Under the pieces are notes generated by a model. The model saw nothing but the letters and a program-made list of their open reading frames with translations. It was not told where the DNA came from and did not search any database. A stretch of 64,000 nucleotides of DNA from Trifolium pratense (Eukaryota > Streptophyta > Magnoliopsida > Fabales > Fabaceae): positions 38,874,001 to 38,938,000 of the forward strand of contig NC_060060.1 in NCBI RefSeq assembly GCF_020283565.1. Reading direction: 5' to 3'. This document shows positions 27,601 to 36,600 of the stretch, in pieces. The position numbers and the translations under genes are program-made. How positions within the stretch are numbered: position 1 is the stretch's first letter; every line of letters starts with the position of its first letter.

Positions 27601-30600
27601 TACATAGGCAAAACAAAAGCTCATTTATGCTATTTTTATTTTATTTTCAACTTATGGGTTCTCCTATTTTAGGCTAAATGCATCCAAGGGTCCTTTAAGT
27701 TTAACGTTTGTGACATATTGGTCCTTTAAGTTTGTAACAGATTACACCATCAAAGGGTAACATTGTAATCCGTTAAAAACTTAAAGGACCAATTTGGTAC
27801 TTAAAAAACTTAAACGACCAATCTGTTACAAACATTAAAAACTTAAAGGACACCGGAATGCATTTGGCCATATTTCATTTTTTCTTGCAATATTCTGTGT
27901 ATATTTAATAGCATAATTTGGACCTACTTAATCTTTAATCTGCAATTTCTCCAACATACATGTCAACACTTTTTGCATTCTTCAATTTGGAAATTTTTAC
28001 ATACTAATGAATTGTCTGCACTTACTGCCCCATCAATAAATTGTTGCAGGCCCCTGCTAAGTTGGAAATAGAAGTTACAAATCTTGCTGCAAAAGCTGGG
28101 AAAGGTATTTCTTGAATGCCTTACTTAGTGAAACGTCATATATGGTTTGGATGCCCTGTTCAATGAGGCTTTGTATATACAAATTCATAGGCAATCTGAT
28201 TAGCTTTTTTTTTAAAAAACAAAAACTTCCCATGTCATTTTTTCTTCTAATGATTAGTTTTTTTGCAACTTAGCTTGTTTTTGTTTTTTTTTTTTTCCTC
28301 AAAACTTGTGTATTCATCATGCAGGGGATGTCGTGGGTGCACTTTCTTTTTCTGTTGGACATGGTGCAAATACTCTAAAGAAAATTGCTTCAGTGCGAAT
28401 GTTTCATCAACCACATGATGTTCAAAATATTAGATCGTATCCGCTTACTACAATGGTTAGTTACCATATATTACATTGATTTTACCAAATTTGACCGTCT
28501 GATAAATTAGTCAATTTCTATATTATGTTTTGCTTCTTTCTCGTTCACTTTTGCAGGCTCAGCAAAGCCATGTTGATATCGTGCATGATGGTTGCCTTTT
28601 TGTTTCAACTTCTTATTTTGAAAGGAATACTATGGTTAACCTTCAAAAAGAATTGGAAAGTGAAGATACTAGTGATAAAGACATAGGCTTTTGGGTGGGA
28701 CTTGACCCAGAGGGTGAGTGGGAGAGCATCCGATCATTGCTTCCACTTTCAGTTGCTCCAAAATTATTACAGAATGAATATATTGGTATGGAGGTTTTGA
28801 TGAAAAATGGGAAGAAGCATGTAATTTTCAGGGGTCTTGTCGCAGTAGTGAATGATTCCGATGTTCTGCTGAATATTTCTACGTGCCATGCTTCTTGTGG
28901 TCATGATCCTTCACGTGGAACAAACACTTCGAATACTGTAGTTGAAGAAGTCTTTCAAAATCAGTATTATCAGTCATCTTCAGGTTGGGGTAACAGTTTG
29001 TCAGGTGCACACCCTGATAATCCTGGACACTGGAGCACAAGGGACTTCGCGTACTCATCAAAGGTTGGTAAATTTATAGGTTTTTTGTTATCAATTGTTA
29101 ACTTCCTTGCCTATCACATTGATTAAAATCCTCATTCACCTGTATTATTTTTGCAGGACTTCTTTGAACCTCCACTTCCTCCTGGGTGGAAATGGTCTTC
29201 AGGTTGGTCCATAGACAAGTTTCAGCATGTTGACAAGGAAGGCTGGGCATATGGACCAGACATTAAAAATTTAAAATGGCCTCCTACTTCATCAAAATCT
29301 TCAGCAAAATCATCTTCTGACGTTGCCCGTCGAAGGCGTTGGGTTCGTACTAGACAAACCATTTCTGAGCAAGGTGTAGAATCCTTGCAGAGTGGAGTGA
29401 GTACTGTGCACCCTGGAGCTTCTACCGTTTTATCATGGAGAAGCACGTCAAAGGAATCTGAACAATGTTTGCAAATTCGACCTAACTTTGATAGCTCTCA
29501 GCCCTCGTATTCATGGGGTCATGCTGTAGCTGTTGGTTCAAGTTATATATATAGCAAAGACCAACAATTAGATCCAGGTTTTAGGCAAAATACTGTGACA
29601 TCCGATTGTTCTTTGAAGCTAAATGAGATTGAGAAAAAGGATATACTTCTGTGCTGTAATCCTAGCAGTGGAAGTAAACAGTTATGGTTTAGTGTGGGTA
29701 CAGACGCCTCAGTCCTTAATACTGAACTAAATATACCTGTATATGATAGGAAAATATCTATTAACTCTCCTATGAAATTGGAGAACCGGCTTCCTTCTCC
29801 TGCTGAATTTTCAATATCTGAGAAAACAAAGGAAGGAAATTGTGTCGAGCGACATCGTGGTGTCGTTTCTTCTCGTCAGAGTGTACATATATATTCAGTT
29901 GATATTCAGAAACCGTTATATCTTACTTTGTCTGTGCAGCATGGTTGGGTTATGGAAAAGGTAACAACTAATCAAGCTCTCCATGTATTATTATCGTATG
30001 ACTATGAAATATATAATTGAAATTGCTCAAATCTTGATTCTTCTTCATATTCTTTCCTTGATTCCTTGGTTCAGGACCCCATTCTTTTGCTGGATCCTTC
30101 TTGCTCAAATCACGTCTCATCTTTCTGGATGGTTCACCGACAAAGTAGAAGGTTTTTAATCTGTTTCTTGGAGAAGTTGTATTAACTTTCTTTAGATTAC
30201 TTCGTGTTCATGCAATGCCCATCATAATGGATATTCTTTTTCAATATTATTCTTGGAAGTTATGTATTTTTGCTTTGTTTTGGGAGTATTTTTTCAATAT
30301 TATTTGAATTAATTTTTGGAGCTTGATGATCTCAGAGCACAGTTAAGAAGCTCTCAAATGTAATATGCCCTTGAAATGTATCTTCTACCTTATTGCTTGT
30401 TTATATTGTGTTTCTCATTGACTAGTTTTTAAGTCTGGTTTTCCATGTTTCCTCATTTGAATTTGTTCACTTTGGGTTATTCAATTATGCAAAATCATAA
30501 GCAATTCTTTTTAACAGACTGTTTGTTACATAACACTGATACCTCTCTTATTGTTTTACAAGTGTAATCTTTATTTTAGCATTGATGATATATATGATCA

Positions 30601-33600
30601 TTTTTGCAGGAAATTGCGTGTGAGTATAGAACATGATATGGGTGGGACAAGTGCTGCACCAAAAACCTTAAGACTTTTTGTCCCTTATTGGATTGTAAAC
30701 GATTCTTCTCTACCTTTGGCATATCGTTTGGTTGAAGTGGAACCTTTCGAAAATGCAGAAAGGGATTCAGCCCTACTCTCTAGGGTCAAGTCTGCCAAAA
30801 CAGCTTTTAAAAACCCCATTAGCTCGTTGGATAGAAGGTATTTTAGTTCAAGGAGCAACAACCTGCAAGTACTCGAAGTAATTGAAGACAGTAGTCCATA
30901 TCCGAGCATGCTTTCTCCGCAAGATTATGCTGGTCGTAGTGGTGGTACGATGTTTCAATCTCAAAAGGATACATACTTGTCACCTAGGCTGGGCATTTCT
31001 GTTTCGATGCGCTCTTCTGAAGTTTACAGCCCTGGGATTTCTCTGCTTGAACTGGAAAACAAGGTGTTATTAATTAATAGACAAACCAACTGCCTCTTAT
31101 TTTTTGCAATGCATATTAGTATAGTTTGTGCCTTAGTATATAATGTTCGTTGAAACTCTTGTAGGAACGTATTGATGTTAAGGCTTTCAAATCTGAAAGA
31201 TCTTACTACAAGCTTTCAGCATTGTTGAAAATGACTTCAGACAGAACAAAGGTTGGAGTTTATACTAATACATTCCTTATATTTATTTTTTTAGTCTATT
31301 TTCTTATGTTCCTGTAATATCTATAACATATCATGGTTATTTTATATCATATGGTTCAAGACATCCCCATACCATACCCTTGATATTAGTAACTGTCGAA
31401 CTATTTGATGTCCAGGTGGTTCAGTTCCAGCCGTACACAATGTTCACCAATAGGGTTGGATGTAGTCTCTGCCTACAGCAGTGTGATACTCAGTCAGTTG
31501 TATGGATCCATCCCACTGATCCTCCAAAACCGTTTGAGTGGCAATCGTCAGCTAAAGTTGAACTTTTGAAGGTTTCTTGTTAATTTTCAAAATAATTCAT
31601 TAGCTTGCATATTTGGCTTGTTATTTGTACCTTATAACGTCCTATGTGAGAAATTACTATCTTATACAAATCCTATATTCATTCAGTTGCGTATCGATGG
31701 CTACAAATGGAGTACACCATTCAGTGTAAGTTATGAAGGTGTAATGCGCGTTAGTTTGAAAAAAGATGTTGGAGATGAAACAATGCAATTAAGGATAGCA
31801 GTAAGAAGTGGGGCCAAGAAATCGCGCTTTGAAGTTGTTTTTCGTCTAAATTCGTTGTCAAGTCCTTACAGGTTTTTGTTCTCTCACTATCCTCCTCATG
31901 AATCAACATAATATTAATCTTTTCTTATATTTGTTTAACACTGAGGTAAAGGAGAATAGTATTTGCATATACCCGTGTATATTTTGTGAAAAACATTTGA
32001 TACAATTGTTTTCCTTGGCTTTTCTTTTTGATCAACTTGTCCAAGATGTGTAATGTATTCTTTTTAAGTAAGAATTAAAGGATTCAGTATTTCCCATTAC
32101 TTCATCTACCTATGCTGTTGTGATCAAAATTTTGGTTAAAATTTGAGACTAAATTTTCTTGACTGCTTTTCTTTCTTCTTCATTATCACTATTTGTGTTA
32201 GTTTGGACATATTCCTGTTTTAAAAATACTTGTCTATCAACAGGGTTGAAAATCGTTCGATGTTCCTGCCCATTCATTTTCGTCAAGCTGATGGTATAGG
32301 TGATTCCTGGCAGTTGCTGCTTCCAAATTCTTCTGCTTCATTTCTGTGGGAAGATCTTGGTAGAAGACGTTTATTGGAACTATGGGTAGATGGAACCGAC
32401 CCCTTGAAATCACTGAAGTACGATATCGATGAAATTTCTGATCACCAGCCTGTCCATGTAACAGATGGACCAACGAAAGCTTTGCGTGTTACAATTGTAA
32501 AGGAAGAGAAAACCAATGTTGTTAAGATCAGTGATTGGATGCCTGAAACTGAACCTATAGGAGTTCTGAGTAAAAGACAGTCATCATCAGTGAATGACTC
32601 TCAAAGGCAACAACCAATGTCAGATACAGACTTTGAGTTTCACATCAATGTTGATCTTGCTGATCTTGGGGTGTCTATTATTGATCATACACCAGAGGAA
32701 ATTTTGTACCTGTCTATTCAGAATCTTGTTCTGGCATATTCAACTGGTTTGGGCTCCGGAATCAGTAGGTAAGATTTGCATTTATATTTTTTCACGTGCA
32801 TTTTCTCTAGTTTCCTGGTGAATGTACGGTGCAAACCTAATATCTTGTTGACTGGTACAACTCAGCCATTTTCCAGAAGATTTAAAATAATTATATAAGA
32901 CATTTTGTCTGGTTATGGCATTATTTACAAATTTTGATTTTGAAAATACAATATCTCTTGTGTTCCAGATTCAAACTCAGAATGTGTGGGCTACAAGTGG
33001 ACAACCAACTGCCATTAACTCCAATGCCAGTTCTCTTCAGACCTCAGAGAGTTGTGTCAGAAACTGATTATATCCTGAAATTTTCCATTACAATGCAGTC
33101 AAATGGATCATTAGATCTTTGTGTCTATCCATATATTGGTCTTCATGTGAGCATCACCACATTATAATTACTATTTAGCAAAGAGATATGTCAATTCTAA
33201 ACTTGTTTGTGAATCGTAAAGATTTTGACTTTTTATGACGTGTTATGGTAAGCAGGGGCCGGAAAGTTCGGCTGCCTTTTTGATAAACATCCATGAACCT
33301 ATTATTTGGCGCCTTCATGAAATGATCCAGCAGGTGAAGATCAGTAGACTGTCTGAATCTCAAACAACTGCTGCATCAGTTGATCCAATCATTCAAATTG
33401 GGTAAGCAAGACTCTTGCTTGGATATCCATAATTATCTGCATTGGACTTCTATTAGCTGCCTAACGTTACCTTGAATTACAGTGTCCTTAATATTTCGGA
33501 AGTACGGTTCAAAGTGTCTATGGCTATGTCGCCAAGTCAAAGACCCAGGGGAGTGCTTGGATTTTGGGCATCCTTAATGACTGCATTAGGCAACATGGAA

Positions 33601-36600
33601 AATATGCCGGTAAGTATTTTAATTTATTTCTATAAGTTACCTTATTTTAAGGGCCCTTCTGTAAATCTCAAGTAGCTTCTTGCTGAAGGTTAGTTATTCA
33701 GTCTTTTATGTTTGTTTTCTAACTATGAACATGTTATGTAAGCTTTGTTAATAGCTAAAAAAATTCCAAGAGAATAACAACCCTGTAGAGGCTCATAAAA
33801 TATCTCATGTATCTAAGAGAGATGCTAAGACAGAAAGAGAAGCACTGAATGTAATGCAATGAGCAGGTTAAAAATTGATAAATTAGTTGAAACTGAGAAA
33901 ATTTCAGAGAATTCATGTACTGAATATTTCTATTATAAGAGAACGTGGAATACAAAACGGGATCTGGTAAGAGATCTAGGGCCTGTTTGATTGTGTTTCC
34001 GAAAACAGTTCTAGTTTCAAAAATTACAAAATTACCAATCTTGTTTGATTTGATAATTTTACAAAACTGTTTTTGAAAATAGTTTTTTATATTGGTGTTT
34101 TAAAAACCAAAAAACTAGAACAGCTAATAGTTGTTTGTGTTCACTTTCGCTTTTCGCGTTTTAAAAACACACGGATACACCCTCATTTCATTGATGGCAA
34201 TAATGTAAATAACTTAAGGAAAATGCTAACGAGTGCCCTTGTGGCACTCTTTAAGTATTTCTTTCATTTAAAGAAATTATTTATTCAAAAAGTTAAACAT
34301 TTCAATTTTCAGTGCATTGACTTCACACAATTTCATAAAAACTTACTATTTAAGGTGCTTAAAGAGTGCCCCCGAGCAAGACCCATAACTTAAAAACAAA
34401 ATTTCATTTCAAACAATATTTATTTTAGCATCTTGAAAACAGTTTTAAAAATAGGATCACCAAACAAGTTTTTATTTTATTTTCTTCTCAAATTCAGTTT
34501 TTTAAAATTGATTTTTAAAATAGTATTTAAAAACTGAAAAAACCCAATCAAACAGGCCCCTAGTTATTTGTAGTTCTGGCAAATCTGTTAGATCCGTATT
34601 GCCCAACAGTTAGGGATGTCTGAAATCCAGTAGACCATTACAATAGATTTGGTTTCTCACTCTTACAAAGCTATAACTGGTTTTGTTCAATAGACATGTG
34701 ACTAAGTGTCTCACTTACAGGAGCTATCATAGGACTCTATTAAAGGCTTGGCTTTACAATGTTAGACTATTTATGCAATAATCTCAATTTGTGAAATCTT
34801 TCTTTTCTGCAAATATATCTAATGCTGAAAATCTTTGCATGATAAGTTTTGAGATGTTATGCCTTAAGTTTACTCGGTTTTAGGATTGGAGAATTTCATG
34901 GTGCTAATGATAAATGCATACTTCTGATCCAGGTCAGGATAAACCAGAGGTTCAACGAGAACATAAATATGAGGCAAACTTCTATGATTAGCATGGCTAT
35001 TTCAAATATCCGGAAAGATCTTCTAGGCCAACCGCTTCAGCTACTCTCAGGTGTTGATATATTGGGCAATGCAAGTAGTGCACTTGGACATATGAGCAAA
35101 GGTGTAGCTGCATTGTCTATGGATAAGAAGTTCATTCAAAGTCGACAGAGACAGGTTTTGTCTAGTCTGTTCTTATTTTCCCGTGCTTTAAATTTTGATA
35201 GCCACATTGATATTACCACCAGACCTAAAATTGAAAGCTTTTAAGTAGTACTTTCCTTAGTACTTTCCCCACATAATTTTTTTCTTAATTTCATTTTGCG
35301 TTTTAAAAAATCTCAGGTCATGTTTAGTGATTTGATAGGATGCTGTCATGCTGATATACATGTTTAATATAACTTTGTGTGACAGGAAAACAAAGGTGTG
35401 GAGGATTTTGGTGACGTTATTAGAGAGGGAGGTGGAGCATTAGCTAAAGGTTTATTCAGAGGGGTAACTGGCATTTTAACAAAGCCTCTTGAAGGAGCAA
35501 AAACTTCTGGTGTCGAAGGTTTTGTTCAGGGTGTTGGGAAGGGTATCATTGGTGCAGCTGCGCAACCAGTGAGTGGTGTTCTGGATCTTCTGTCAAAAAC
35601 GACAGAAGGTGCCAATGCTATGAGAATGAAAATAGCCTCTGCTATAACATCTGATGAACAACTTCTTCGGAGGAGGTTGCCTCGTGTTATAAGTGGTGAT
35701 AATTTGCTTCAACTATATGATGAGTACAAAGCTCAAGGACAGGTACCATGTGATCAACTAACTATAATCAGACCTAAAGTTCATTCTGTTATTTCAACAT
35801 TTGACTTTTAACTATCAAAACAAAGGAAATTAATTCTCATTCAAATCCTAATCAGGGTTATTGATCCACCCAATTTTTAAGATTAAACAAAAGATATTAC
35901 CTTTTTATTTCAAGATACAAATGTTTCAATTGTACAATTCATTTCTAAAATATGCAACTTTTGTGGATTATCATTGCTAGATAGTTCTCACCATAGCAGG
36001 GCCTGGATCCTCCAGGGCCCATTGTGTGTCCATTGTAATTTGTAGGTAGCCATACGATGTATTTACAAGAGATCAATTTCACAATTTGAACCTGTGACCT
36101 TCTAGTCACAGGACCGCAACTTCAAATTTTTTTTTTTTTAATTAAACTTCAAATGTTAAGCTGGGGGAATATGACCATTGTTGTGACTTCTGGAAAAAAA
36201 ATATTGCTATCTAATTTACTTGTTATATTTCATGAACAGATATCAAAGAGCCTTATTGCCGCCTTTTTATCTTTTGATTTGTCTGAATTTCAACTTACTT
36301 TTGGGGGCTCAATTTTAAACAATTGCCATATTTTGTCGTGAAGGTCATACTGCAGTTGGCAGAATCAGGTTCATTTTTTGGCCAGGTTGATCTGTTCAAA
36401 GTTCGGGGAAAGTTTGCTTTATCAGATGCTTATGAAGATCACTTCATGGTTCGAAAAGGGAAAATTCTCATGGTCACCCATAGAAGAGTAATACTGCTGC
36501 AAGTATGTATTCATGATTTTGAACAATAAATATCCCATTTTCTTCAATCCACTGTTACTTATCAGCAATTTTTTTTCGTTGTCAGCAACCATCCAATATT

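Noticed and set aside
35989..36127. Candidate tRNA-like structure on the minus strand
   Set aside because: Only the anticodon-arm-like and T-arm-like parts exist, followed by SINE body sequence; not a tRNA gene.
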